Below are positions 1-8,143 of a DNA stretch of 44,727 nucleotides, one piece after another (positions within the stretch are counted from its first letter, which is position 1; each line of letters opens with the position of its first letter). Below the pieces are notes generated by a model. It had not been told where the DNA came from. It made no database searches and was given only the letters and a program-made list of their open reading frames with translations. The position numbers and the translations under genes were made by a program. Where the stretch lies: positions 12,529 through 57,255 of the forward strand of contig JAJQFO010000119.1 in NCBI GenBank assembly GCA_021201095.1. The letters run 5' to 3'. This DNA is from Lachnospiraceae bacterium. Lineage in GTDB: Bacteria > Bacillota > Clostridia > Lachnospirales > Lachnospiraceae.

Positions 1-541
1 CTGCATTCGTCGATTCACCCGCATTTGCCGTATCGTCTGTATCCGCCGATTCTCCTGCATCTGCCGTATCATCTGCATCCGCCTCCCGGATGCTCGCCGA
101 ATCAAAATACAATGTATACTCGATCTCGTGCGGCGTGCTCATCGCGGTCGTATCAGCTGTTACTGCGATCTCACAGTCAAATCCGGCGACCGGTATCTCA
201 AACGTAGAATTGCCCTCTTCATTTACCGGCTCATAGCGCGCCCCATCAATGAGCATGTAGTCATAATAAGGACTGCTGAAAACGATCGTTGCCGTGATCT
301 CCCCATCATCCGCCACAATCGTCGCCGGGCTCTCCACGCTCGCCTTCCCCGAACCGCCCGAAAGAGTCACATCAACCAGCCAGATACCATCTGCAAGAGC
401 AAGATCCGCGGCGGTTACCAGTTCCGTTCCGGATGCAGCCAGAACGGGTGCGGGTTTTGTCTGGACAGGCACAAGCACCATTCCTGCCGCAGCCAGAAAA
501 ACTGCCAGCGAGGTTTTCATACAGTTTCTTTTCCTATTCAT
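1..541 (-). CDS. Secreted NEAT/Shp-like domain protein (3' end outside window)
   Basis: The reading frame begins at 541 (MNRKRNCMKT) behind an AAGGAG ribosome site and runs off the left edge after 180 codons. A signal peptide is visible (MKTSLAVFLAAAGMVLVPV, then a cleavage region near VLAAS). Residues about 40-160 form one beta-rich domain starting LADGIWLVDVTLSGGSG, with SPYYDYMLIDGARYEPVNEE and ending in the stretch STPHEIEYTLYFDSASI. Tyr-rich patterns of this kind occur in NEAT or Shp-like haem/iron surface domains; the assignment rests on pattern only. After it comes an Asp/Ala/Glu/Ser-rich low-complexity spacer built of repeated ADDTADAGES-like units, where the window ends. It lies downstream of the cbiK-like gene, which has a related C-terminal domain, so both probably serve uptake of a metal or tetrapyrrole. 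Confidence 0.7.
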   Translation of the reverse strand, partial: MNRKRNCMKTSLAVFLAAAGMVLVPVQTKPAPVLAASGTELVTAADLALADGIWLVDVTLSGGSGKASVESPATIVADDGEITATIVFSSPYYDYMLIDGARYEPVNEEGNSTFEIPVAGFDCEIAVTADTTAMSTPHEIEYTLYFDSASIREADADDTADAGESADTDDTANAGESTNA

Positions 542-679
542 ATTCCTGCTCCTTTGTGAAATCTCAGTATAGCTTCTACCTGTTCGCTCCTAATGCTTTT
601 CGTCCGAAGAGATAATCATGTTGCGCGGCAGGCATAAGCCAAACACAGGAATTTCAGAGAGCCTTCCTAATTAGAGTGA

Positions 680-712
680 GAAAACAGCCGGAGGAATCCT
701 CTCTCCCCCGGC
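680..712 (-). terminator. Intrinsic terminator between cbiK-like gene and next gene
   Basis: On the minus strand a 9-bp stem (GCCGGGGGA / TCCTCCGGC, one G-U pair) is followed by TGTTTTCT. It lies about 150 nt past the cbiK-like stop and about 140 nt before the next start. It could end the first transcript or attenuate read-through into the second gene. Confidence 0.55.
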
Positions 713-741
713 CGCCTTGTAAATCCCTGTAATCTGCTAAT

Positions 742-848
742 CGGACAGAGGTCTCCTTCACCCCATCCATCCGGCGCATGGTACGCCACAATATCTTTCG
801 CGTTCCTGTGCCCCATTTCACCAGCACAGGCAGGATAAAACCTGTCCG
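742..848 (-). ncRNA. Candidate structured RNA between two secreted-protein genes
   Basis: After the cbiK-like stop codon the minus strand can fold with a closing helix CGGACAG (842-848) / CTGTCCG (742-748). Inside is a hairpin CCTGTGC (824-830) / GCACAGG (805-811). The 3' side reads GAAGGAGACCTCTGTCC, which resembles the end of a cobalamin riboswitch (AGGAGACCTGCC), but the other conserved B12 boxes are not recognisable. An intrinsic terminator follows at 680-712. It may be a divergent aptamer, a decayed riboswitch or just a 3' untranslated structure. Confidence 0.3.
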
Positions 849-859
849 TGCAAGTTTTT

Positions 860-2497
860 TTACTCTTCTACCGCTACCGGGTCGGAAACGCTGACCTTAT
901 GGTCATACCAGACGCCCTTAGTCCCGATCAGAGCGACATCAAATTCTGTATCCAGTGCCGGCACCGGAATGTCAAATCCATAGACCTCCTCGGTCGTGCC
1001 GTCGCTATAGGTAACCGTGTCAATCGTCGGCTGAAGCAATTCTGCTCCTTCTGTTTCAGCATCCGCAGCCAGCCCGTAATAGAGGTTCACAATGCTCTGA
1101 GAAACCAGAGAAACATGGACAGTCATCTCTCCGTTTTCCACGGTCAGGGTTCCTTTGCCGTCCAGTGCCTCATTTACGTGAAACATGCTGCTGTCGGTGT
1201 CAAAATTTACCGTGTAAACGCCATCTGCAAGAGCTGCCGTCTCTGTAGCGTCCTCTGTCTCTGCTTCATCAGCGGATGCGTCGTCACTCAGTCCCAGAGA
1301 ATCGATCGCCGCCGCAGTATGTGCTACATAAAGATCCTCAATCGCTTCAATCCGGCCCATGCCTTCGATCTGCGTATCGACACTCTCAAAATAGCCTGAC
1401 GCATTGAACATGCTCAGCCAGGAATCCTCATCCTCACCAGCCATATCGTTGTTCGCGTGGTCACCAGCCACTACCATCAGCGGGCGAAGGATGACTTTTG
1501 TATAGCCTGCAGCTGCGACTGTCTCGATGACATTCTCGCATGCAGTCTCTTCCGGCTCGCCTTCAACGGTACCGATAAATACGTTGTCATAGCCAAGCTC
1601 TTCCATCTGGGTCTGCATCTGGCTGTAGGAAACCTTCGCCGTATGAGAGGTACCATGACCCATCAGCACGATCGCGGTGCCATCCTCTGCAGCAGCCTCC
1701 AGGCTGTCATAATCAGAGCTCTCCACAGCCGCAGCAACAATTGCTTCCGCTACCGCTGCCTTGTCTTCATTGATCACGGTCGCGTCATCGCCCACCTCGC
1801 CGAGCAGCGGCTCCGCAACAACAACACTCTCAAACTGATCTGCGTACTCTTCCACTGCCTCGACCAGCTCATCGTACTCTGCACCGTGCATCAGATGGGT
1901 CGGCTGCACCACCAGATTTTTCACGCCGTTAGCCACAGCACGCTCCAGAGCCTGCTCCATATTGTCAATCGCCTCACCGTCGCGAGCCTGCACATGGTTG
2001 ATGATAATCTGAGCCGTAAACGCTCTTCTCACCGACCAGTCCGGATAAGCCTCGGCAATCGCGTCCTCAATCGCCTTGATATCCTCTACACGGCTGTCGT
2101 TAAAGGAAGTACCGAAGCTAACCACCAGGATCTCATTCTCGCCGATCTCGTCCGCATTTCCCGGATCATCCAGAGAAGCATCGCCGGTATCTCTGCCAAA
2201 ATAATCCGGATCCGCATTCTCACCCTCGACCAGCTCCTTCTGCTCGTCGGTCAGCGCGTCCCAGGCTTCCTTCGCCGCCGCGCACTGCTCGTCCGTGTCT
2301 TCTGTTCTTGTCTGTACATAGATTGCATCGATCAAAGCCGCCACCTCATCGGCCGCTGCCTGATCCTCATCCGATACCTCGGCCGCAGCCTCCGCTGCTT
2401 CCGTTTCTTCCTCCGCAAGCACATTCGCGGAACCCATCGCAAATACGGTGGTCATCGCGAGCGCGACTGCGAGCGCCTTCACTGTTCTTCTCTTCAT
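860..2497 (-). CDS. cbiK: Secreted CbiK-like chelatase with C-terminal NEAT/Shp-like domain
   Basis: The 545-residue protein starts at 2497 (MKRRTVKALA), 12 bases after an AGGAGG site; longer upstream starts lack one. Residues 1-27 are a signal peptide. Residues 45-95 hold an acidic helical spacer ending EAWDALTDEQKELVEG. Residues 122-400 are a CbiK (anaerobic sirohydrochlorin cobaltochelatase) fold: LVVSFGTSFNDSR (125-136), QPTHLMHGAEYDEL, MGHGTSH with His281 and His285, and VVAGDHANND with His347, matching the family's metal-binding histidines. Residues 423-545 form a beta-rich domain (LADGVYTVNF...) like that of the downstream gene. Cytoplasmic CbiK inserts cobalt into sirohydrochlorin; exported relatives (periplasmic CbiK of Desulfovibrio, FetB/IhtB of Porphyromonas) bind haem. 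Export plus a haem-domain-like tail suggest binding or metal exchange of a tetrapyrrole outside the cell. A cobalamin riboswitch lies just upstream. Confidence 0.85.
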   Translation of the reverse strand: MKRRTVKALAVALAMTTVFAMGSANVLAEEETEAAEAAAEVSDEDQAAADEVAALIDAIYVQTRTEDTDEQCAAAKEAWDALTDEQKELVEGENADPDYFGRDTGDASLDDPGNADEIGENEILVVSFGTSFNDSRVEDIKAIEDAIAEAYPDWSVRRAFTAQIIINHVQARDGEAIDNMEQALERAVANGVKNLVVQPTHLMHGAEYDELVEAVEEYADQFESVVVAEPLLGEVGDDATVINEDKAAVAEAIVAAAVESSDYDSLEAAAEDGTAIVLMGHGTSHTAKVSYSQMQTQMEELGYDNVFIGTVEGEPEETACENVIETVAAAGYTKVILRPLMVVAGDHANNDMAGEDEDSWLSMFNASGYFESVDTQIEGMGRIEAIEDLYVAHTAAAIDSLGLSDDASADEAETEDATETAALADGVYTVNFDTDSSMFHVNEALDGKGTLTVENGEMTVHVSLVSQSIVNLYYGLAADAETEGAELLQPTIDTVTYSDGTTEEVYGFDIPVPALDTEFDVALIGTKGVWYDHKVSVSDPVAVEE

Positions 2498-2765
2498 TTT
2501 GATTCCCTCCTGTGATAATAAGTAAGGGTTTAAAAAAACCCTCTTACACAGGGTAAAAGGGTGAGCTGAACCGAACTGTTTGATAATTACCAGTCCATCC
2601 GCAGACCAATTCCCCGTGGTCGGGAGCATTCTCTAAATCTATCAGGAAACAGCGAAAATGAATTCTCCTACCTGCTCCTATACGGACACAGGCAGCGACA
2701 GACTCATCTGTCCGCCATTCATGATACCGTTCCCATTCGATCCGTAAAAAATACTCCATTGCGCA

Positions 2766-3141
2766 CAACAGGCAGGTCTCCTGACTTACGGGCTGCGCAG
2801 GCCGCCTTCCCAGTTTCCCAGTGGCATCGTGACCGCGCATGGTAAATATGAAAGCTGAGTAACTATTTGTGAAAATATTGAAAGTTACGAAGCTGTTTAT
2901 GAAATGCAGACCTTTTGATCTTTGTCCGCATCCTGCTTCTCAGCCGCAAATTTACCCGAATACAGTGACGGGATCGCACAGGATTCACACCTGTTTCCCT
3001 CTTAGCTGAACCAAAAATCCTTTCGCCTGCTGTCCGCCGGACGGCAATGCTCTCATCCGCTGTCCGCCAGACGGCATTCCTCTCAACTGCCACCACACGA
3101 AACAGTATCAAAAGGCTTTTCAGCTCAGAACCTGCTGTGAT
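2766..3141 (-). promoter_or_regulatory. Cobalamin riboswitch controlling the cbiK-like gene
   Basis: Read on the minus strand, the class signatures appear in order: P1 strand GCAGGT (3130-3135), GGGAAACAGGTGTGAATCC (about 2991), a C-G-CCCG-TCACTG segment, CCACTGGGAAACTGGGAAGG, and the B12 box GTCAGGAGACCTGCC, whose ACCTGC (2772-2777) closes P1. The element is long (about 375 nt). Part of that comes from a 30-bp tandem duplication in its 5' peripheral arm (3030-3089) and part from about 100 nt between the core and the B12 box. It starts about 10 nt after the predicted transcription start and ends about 270 nt before the gene. B12 riboswitches normally switch genes off when cobalamin is plentiful. 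Confidence 0.93.
3030..3089 (-). repeat. 30-bp tandem duplication inside the cobalamin riboswitch
   Basis: Two adjacent 30-bp units (3030-3059 and 3060-3089) match at about 25 positions. Each contains a small palindrome (GTCCGCCGGACGGC in one unit, GTCCGCCAGACGGC in the other). The duplication lies in a peripheral arm of the riboswitch, outside the conserved core. Confidence 0.8.
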
Positions 3142-3155
3142 TTATAACGAAACCA

Positions 3156-3184
3156 AGTCTACTACAAACCCTATTAAAAATCAA
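3156..3184 (-). promoter_or_regulatory. Promoter of the riboswitch-cbiK transcript
   Basis: On the minus strand a TTGATT box (3179-3184) and a TAGACT box (3156-3161) are separated by exactly 17 bases. This places the transcription start near 3149, directly before the riboswitch P1 helix. Confidence 0.7.
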
Positions 3185-3341
3185 GAGTCTCTTTCATCTC
3201 CCACGGCAGCACAGTGAGCACCCGATTACATCTCATACTCGCGTCACACCTCCCGCTGCGGGACACGGGATGTCCAATGACTGTCTGTTCAGATCAGGAA
3301 ATACCATAAATCTGGTCCAGGCGTAACTTTCAGCAAGTACA

Positions 3342-5678
3342 TTACAGCCGCTCCATCTCCTCCATCCACAGCCGCACACAGGCATCGCTTGGCATCCGCA
3401 GATCCCCGCGCGGAGAGAGCGCGACGCTGCCGACCTTCGGCCCGTCCGGGACGCATGAGCGCTTAAACTGCTGTGCGAAGAACCTGCGATAAAAGGTCTT
3501 CAGCCATTTCAGAATCGTTGCCTCATCATAAACATCCGCAAATGACTGTTTTGCAATCCGGAAGATTTTTGCCGGAGGAAAGCCAAACCGCAGCATATAA
3601 TACAGGAAGAAATCGTGCAGCTCGTAGGGTCCGACGATGTCCTCGGTTTTCTGAGAGATCTCACCGTCCTGCGGCGGAAGCAGCTCCGGGCTGACCGGCG
3701 TATCCAGCACATCATAAAGGATGGCGCTCACCCGTTCATCCCCGCAGGTATCCGCATAGTAGCGGACCAGATGGCGCACCAGCGTCTTGGGGACAGAACA
3801 ATTGACCCCGTACATCGACATATGGTCGCCATTGTAGGTCGCCCAGCCCAACGCCAGCTCCGACATATCGCCGGTGCCGATCACCATGCCGCCCGTCTTA
3901 TTCGCGATGTCCATCAGGATCTGCGTCCGTTCCCGGGCCTGGCAGTTCTCATAGGTCACATCATGAACCTCCGGGTCCTGACCGATATCGCGGAAATGGA
4001 TGTTCACAGCGTCCCGGATATCCACCTCAAGCAGCTGCGCTCCAAGGCTGCGTGTCAGATCACACGCATTCCGATAGGTCCGCCCGGTCGTCCCAAATCC
4101 CGGCATCGTCACCGCAATCATCGTCTCACGCGGAAGCCGCAGCAGATCACAGGCCTTTGTCATCACCAGCAGAGCCAGCGTTGAATCCAGACCGCCGGAG
4201 ATGCCGACCACGAGGCTTTTGGAGTTCGTGTGTTTCATCCTCTTTTTCAGTCCAAGTGCCTGAATCGTCAGAATCTCCTCACAGCGGTCGCTGCGGTTTT
4301 TCTCGTCAGACGGCACGAAGGGGGCTGGCGAAAAGGTACGCGTCAGGGCCGTTTTCTCTTCTTTTAATTGAAAACATACCTTTGTGTATCCGCCCTGAAT
4401 TCCAGAACTGCAGTAAAAATTGTCACCCATGAAGGAATCCAACGCGCTCCTGCCGTCCAAACTCCCTCCCTGCCGTAACATTGAAGCATTATCTGAATAA
4501 CAAGCGTTCTGCAAAGGAGTCCCGGCAGAACGAATTGTTGTCACCCGGCTCTCCTGATCCTGCTCTGCCCCAAATGTCGTCATCCGTCTTCTCTCCGCAC
4601 GAAGGCGGCTGATATCCAGCTCTGCGTATGTGATTCCACAGCACAAAGAGTCTTCCGCGCCGCTTACTGTTTTTTTATCACCAGCAGCCTCCGATTCGAC
4701 TGGCATATGTCCGTTCTCCGCATGGCTGTCAAAAATCTGCTCTGAGCCCACTGGCGAATGCTCATTTTTAGCATTTTCGCTTTGATTTGACTCCGTCCCC
4801 GCCAGTGCGTGCCCGGACTCCGCATTACCTCCGTAAAACCGTTCTGATTCCGCCAATATATGCCCATTTTCCGCGATCAGACAATGTCCTCCGTAGACCA
4901 CATCCTGCGTCGATTCTCCCTCTCCCGCGCTCGCATAAATATAGCCGCAAAGCAGCCGCGCCGACTGTCCGGAGACCAGAGAGCTGCGGTACTGGCGCTT
5001 TCCGACTACCTCATCGCTTGCAGAGAGGTTGACAATCACATTCGCCCCGGCAAGCGCGTGCGCCGTGCTCGGCGGGTTCGCCGTCCACAGATCCTCGCAC
5101 AGCTCCGCCGCCACGCAGAGACTGCCTGCGTCAAAACTGCTGCCTGAATCATTGCCTAAACTGCCATTCACACTACCGCCTGAACGCCACGGCAAATCAG
5201 ACTTTTCTGAGGCAAAGAGCAAATTCATTCCAAACGGCACCAGCTTCCCGCCAAAATCAACACAGGACACTTCCCGACTGCCCGGCGTGAAATGTCTCGC
5301 CTCATAAAACTCATTGTAATTCGGCAGGTGGCGTTTCGGCACCAGACCAAGCAGCTCGCCATCCGAGAACGCCGCCGCCACATTGTAGAGCTTTCCTTCT
5401 TTTTCCCAGGGAAGTCCGACGAACGTCAGCGTGTCCCGGCCCGCCGAATGCTCCACCAACGTGCAAAGTGCCTGACGGGCAGCGCAAAGAAGCTTCTCCT
5501 GCCAGAACAGATCGCCACAGGTGTAGCCCGTCACACACAGCTCCGGAAACACCAGAATCTTCACATGCTCCCGCGCAGCCTCGTCCATCTGCGCACAGAT
5601 GCTCTGCGCATTAAAAATACAGTCCGCAACCCGAATCTCCGGCACCGCCGCAGCCACTTTTATAAATCCATCCTTCAT
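3342..5678 (-). CDS. nadE: Glutamine-dependent NAD+ synthetase with repeat insertions
   Basis: The 778-residue enzyme makes NAD+ from deamido-NAD+ with ammonia from glutamine. The start at 5678 (MKDGFIKVAA) is chosen because a GGAGGAGGAG site lies 8 bases upstream; a longer GTG start would place that site inside the gene. Residues 1-270 are the nitrilase-type glutaminase with Glu46 (FPELCVTGY), Lys115 (LVPKRHLPN) and Cys194 (AELCEDLW). Residues about 465-778 are the synthetase with the SGGLDST loop at 494-500. Bacterial homologues are about 640 residues. The excess comes from three insertions: Gly/Ser-rich at about 156-186, four 17-residue tandem repeats at 269-336, and a linker at about 385-433. 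Catalytic residues are intact, so the enzyme is probably active. It follows hslO by 32 bases, likely in one operon. Confidence 0.95.
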   Translation of the reverse strand: MKDGFIKVAAAVPEIRVADCIFNAQSICAQMDEAAREHVKILVFPELCVTGYTCGDLFWQEKLLCAARQALCTLVEHSAGRDTLTFVGLPWEKEGKLYNVAAAFSDGELLGLVPKRHLPNYNEFYEARHFTPGSREVSCVDFGGKLVPFGMNLLFASEKSDLPWRSGGSVNGSLGNDSGSSFDAGSLCVAAELCEDLWTANPPSTAHALAGANVIVNLSASDEVVGKRQYRSSLVSGQSARLLCGYIYASAGEGESTQDVVYGGHCLIAENGHILAESERFYGGNAESGHALAGTESNQSENAKNEHSPVGSEQIFDSHAENGHMPVESEAAGDKKTVSGAEDSLCCGITYAELDISRLRAERRRMTTFGAEQDQESRVTTIRSAGTPLQNACYSDNASMLRQGGSLDGRSALDSFMGDNFYCSSGIQGGYTKVCFQLKEEKTALTRTFSPAPFVPSDEKNRSDRCEEILTIQALGLKKRMKHTNSKSLVVGISGGLDSTLALLVMTKACDLLRLPRETMIAVTMPGFGTTGRTYRNACDLTRSLGAQLLEVDIRDAVNIHFRDIGQDPEVHDVTYENCQARERTQILMDIANKTGGMVIGTGDMSELALGWATYNGDHMSMYGVNCSVPKTLVRHLVRYYADTCGDERVSAILYDVLDTPVSPELLPPQDGEISQKTEDIVGPYELHDFFLYYMLRFGFPPAKIFRIAKQSFADVYDEATILKWLKTFYRRFFAQQFKRSCVPDGPKVGSVALSPRGDLRMPSDACVRLWMEEMERL
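4671..4874 (-). repeat. Four 51-bp in-frame repeats inside nadE
   Basis: Four consecutive 17-codon units encode AENGHILAESERFYGGN, then AESGHALAGTESNQSEN, then AKNEHSPVGSEQIFDSH, then AENGHMPVESEAAGDKK. The first unit is the normal NadE sequence after GGHCLI; the others look like diverged copies of it. All stay in frame. Confidence 0.85.
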
Positions 5679-5710
5679 CTTGTCCTGCTCCTCCTCCACT
5701 GACAGAATTC

Positions 5711-6601
5711 TCAGTGCCGGCTCTGTTTCAGCAGCTCCTTCAGCTCGTCCACACTCACCTGATATTTCTTATCGCAGAACTGACAGTTCACCTCGATCGG
5801 CTCGCCATCCGCGATCATATCCTCCAGCTCCTTTTTCCCCAGACTGATCAGCACGCGCTCTATCCGCTCACGGGAACAGTCGCAGTGGTACTCTGTCGGT
5901 ATTGTATCCAGAATCTCCAGTCCGAATTCACCCAGCAGCTCATCCAGAATCTGCTCCGGACTCATCCCGGCATCCAGCATGGCCGTGACCGGCCTTACTT
6001 CACTGATCTTTTTCTCCAGCCGGTCAATCACCTCGTCCGAGGTATAGGGCATCAGCTGAAGGATAAAGCCGCCCGCCTGGCTCACCTGCCCGGCCCGGGC
6101 ACCGTCCCTCTCCAGCAAAACGCCCAGTCCCACCGAGGACGGCACCTGCTCCGACATCGCAAAATAATAGGTCAGGTCGTCTCCGATCTCCCCGGTCTGC
6201 AGCTCACACTGTCCGATGTACGGCTCCTTCATTCCCAGATCGCGGATCACGCGCAGGCTTCCTCTGCCCACAGAGCCGCCCACATCCAGCTTACCTTTAG
6301 CTGTCGCCGGCAGATACACGCCCGGATTCTGCACATATCCTTTGACACGCGCCGACGAATCCGCGGTAACCGTAATTCCGCCGATCGGACCGTCTCCGAG
6401 GATCTGCAGCGTCAGAAGATCCCGCTCGCCCTTCATCATCGCGCCCATCATCGCGCCCGCCGTCAGCAGACGCCCAAGCGCGGCTGTCGCCACCGGACTC
6501 GTATCGTGATATCCTCTCGCCGTCTCCGTCAGCTCCCTCGTCGTTGCCGCAAACGCGCGGATCTGCTCATCCGCCGCCACAGCTCTCACTATATAATCCA
6601 T
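5711..6601 (-). CDS. hslO: Redox-regulated chaperone Hsp33
   Basis: The 296-residue cytoplasmic chaperone holds unfolding proteins under oxidative stress. It begins MDYIVRAVAADEQIRAFAA, typical of Hsp33. The C-terminal zinc switch is complete: Cys240-x-Cys242 (YHCDCSRERIERVL) and Cys273-x-x-Cys276 (NCQFCDKKY). Zinc release and disulfide formation at these cysteines activate the family. Length is normal and no insertion is seen, unlike nadE downstream. It is probably co-transcribed with nadE, 32 bases away. Confidence 0.96.
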   Translation of the reverse strand: MDYIVRAVAADEQIRAFAATTRELTETARGYHDTSPVATAALGRLLTAGAMMGAMMKGERDLLTLQILGDGPIGGITVTADSSARVKGYVQNPGVYLPATAKGKLDVGGSVGRGSLRVIRDLGMKEPYIGQCELQTGEIGDDLTYYFAMSEQVPSSVGLGVLLERDGARAGQVSQAGGFILQLMPYTSDEVIDRLEKKISEVRPVTAMLDAGMSPEQILDELLGEFGLEILDTIPTEYHCDCSRERIERVLISLGKKELEDMIADGEPIEVNCQFCDKKYQVSVDELKELLKQSRH

Positions 6602-6951
6602 TATGATATCCTCTCTTCCATATTTCTATACCGCTTTTATACCACTTATATGCGGCACGCATCTCAACCAATAGCACGCAGTTCCACACCGCATTCATGG
6701 CACACAAGCTGATCATACGCATATCCGTATTACTCCTGTTCTGCCATTCATCACTTTGAAGACTGATTTTACCATACTCAAAGGGGATTTTCTATAAAAA
6801 CATGAATTCAGGCAAACATTTTATATCTCATGGACAAATTCTATGGTACAATAATGAAAGCTGTGCTATGAAAAATCACTGCGCGAGTACGAACATATAA
6901 AATGAAAGCCGTGCAGCTAAACAACAAACCATTCAATAGAAAGGACAATCT
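6602..6951. other. Intergenic region between divergent hslO and serine hydrolase
   Basis: The 350 bases separate two divergently read genes and must hold both promoters. A TACAAT sequence near 6846 on the plus strand could be a -10 box, but no convincing -35 box is at the right distance. No further gene or strong repeat is seen. Confidence 0.4.
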
Positions 6952-8118
6952 ATGAACAGCAAAAGAATCGACCGTGCAGCCGACTGCATGGAAGCCATCT
7001 TAAGAGAAGAAATCGCGCTCGGAGGCCTCCCGGGGGCGTCCTTTGCCGTCCTTTACCACGGGGTAACCGTCATGAAGCGTCATATCAATTACGCGCCGGA
7101 CGCGATTTTCCGTGTATACTCCATGAGCAAGCCCATCACTGCCGTCGCCGCGCAGATCCTCTGGGAGCGCGGAATGCTGGACTGGAGCACGCCCCTTTCC
7201 CACTACCTGCCGGAATATGCGGATATGGACGTCATCACAGAGCATGGCCTGGAGAAGGCCAACCGCCCCATTTATCTGATCGACCTGCTGCGGATGACCT
7301 CCGGGATCGTTTATCCGGGCGAGGACGCAGCCGGGGCAAAAATGGACACGCTCTTTCGCCGCATTCAGGATGAAATCGCTCATGGAAAGCAGACTCCGAC
7401 ACAGGAGCTCTGCCGCCTGATCGCCGAACAGCCGCTGGCCTTCCATCCAGGTGAGCGATGGCGCTACGGACTGAGTTGCGACATCATGGGCGCTGTCATT
7501 GAAAAAGTGGCAGATCAGCCTTTGAGTGAATTTTACGAAAAAGAAATCTTCCGGCCGCTCGGCATGAAGGATACCGGTTTTTACGTGCCTGAAGAAAAAC
7601 AGGCGCGCTTTACCACGCTCTATGAGCAGACCGCAGGAGCCGCGTCCCCGCTTCGCTACAAGGAAGCGGCCGGCCGTCACCTGTGCCTGACCAAATGCCT
7701 GACCCCTCCCGCCTTTGAATCCGGCGGCGCCGGCATCGTATCGACTCTGGACGATTACAGCAAATTTGCAGACATGCTCGCGCATTACGGTGTTGGCAAT
7801 GGATGCCGGATCCTTGGGCGCAAGAGCGTCGAATGCTTCGAGTACGCCCAGCTTGACGACGCACAGAAAAAGACCATCGACTTTGAGCATATCCATGGCT
7901 TCAGCTACGGTCACTTCATGCGCGTCTACGACGACCGTACAGAAGCCGCCACCATGGGAGATCCCGGCGAATTCGGCTGGGATGGATGGACCGGGCCCTA
8001 CTTTTTCGCAAACCCGAAGGAAGAACTCGCCTACGTACTGATGCTGCAGGTCGGCGGATACTGCAACGCACAGATGACCCGCCGGCTGCGCAACGCGGTG
8101 TACTCCATCGTAGTCTGA
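6952..8118 (+). CDS. Serine hydrolase, class C beta-lactamase family
   Basis: The 388-residue protein starts at 6952 behind an AAAGGA site. It has the active-site tetrad Ser57-Met-Ser-Lys60 (VYSMSKPIT), a second motif at Tyr172 (WRYGLSCDIMG), and a C-terminal WTGPYFFANPKEELAYVLM segment at the usual place of the third motif. The layout matches class C-like esterases, transesterases and D-aminopeptidases in general. No signal peptide is visible, so it is probably cytoplasmic. A true antibiotic-resistance role is unlikely: members of this broad family with no signal peptide and a Tyr-Gly-x-Ser motif are usually esterases or of unknown substrate. It stands alone on the plus strand, followed by a large array of palindromes. 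Confidence 0.85.
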   Translation: MNSKRIDRAADCMEAILREEIALGGLPGASFAVLYHGVTVMKRHINYAPDAIFRVYSMSKPITAVAAQILWERGMLDWSTPLSHYLPEYADMDVITEHGLEKANRPIYLIDLLRMTSGIVYPGEDAAGAKMDTLFRRIQDEIAHGKQTPTQELCRLIAEQPLAFHPGERWRYGLSCDIMGAVIEKVADQPLSEFYEKEIFRPLGMKDTGFYVPEEKQARFTTLYEQTAGAASPLRYKEAAGRHLCLTKCLTPPAFESGGAGIVSTLDDYSKFADMLAHYGVGNGCRILGRKSVECFEYAQLDDAQKKTIDFEHIHGFSYGHFMRVYDDRTEAATMGDPGEFGWDGWTGPYFFANPKEELAYVLMLQVGGYCNAQMTRRLRNAVYSIVV

Positions 8119-8143
8119 AAATCACCGGATATCTGGACACAAT

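Noticed and set aside
1457-2515. 352-codon plus-strand frame over the cbiK-like gene
   Set aside because: It is antisense to a gene with full CbiK motifs, a signal peptide and a ribosome site; its own product has no recognisable domain.
6952-8118. Antibiotic-resistance beta-lactamase
   Set aside because: No signal peptide, and the motifs fit the broad esterase/aminopeptidase branch, so resistance is not supported.
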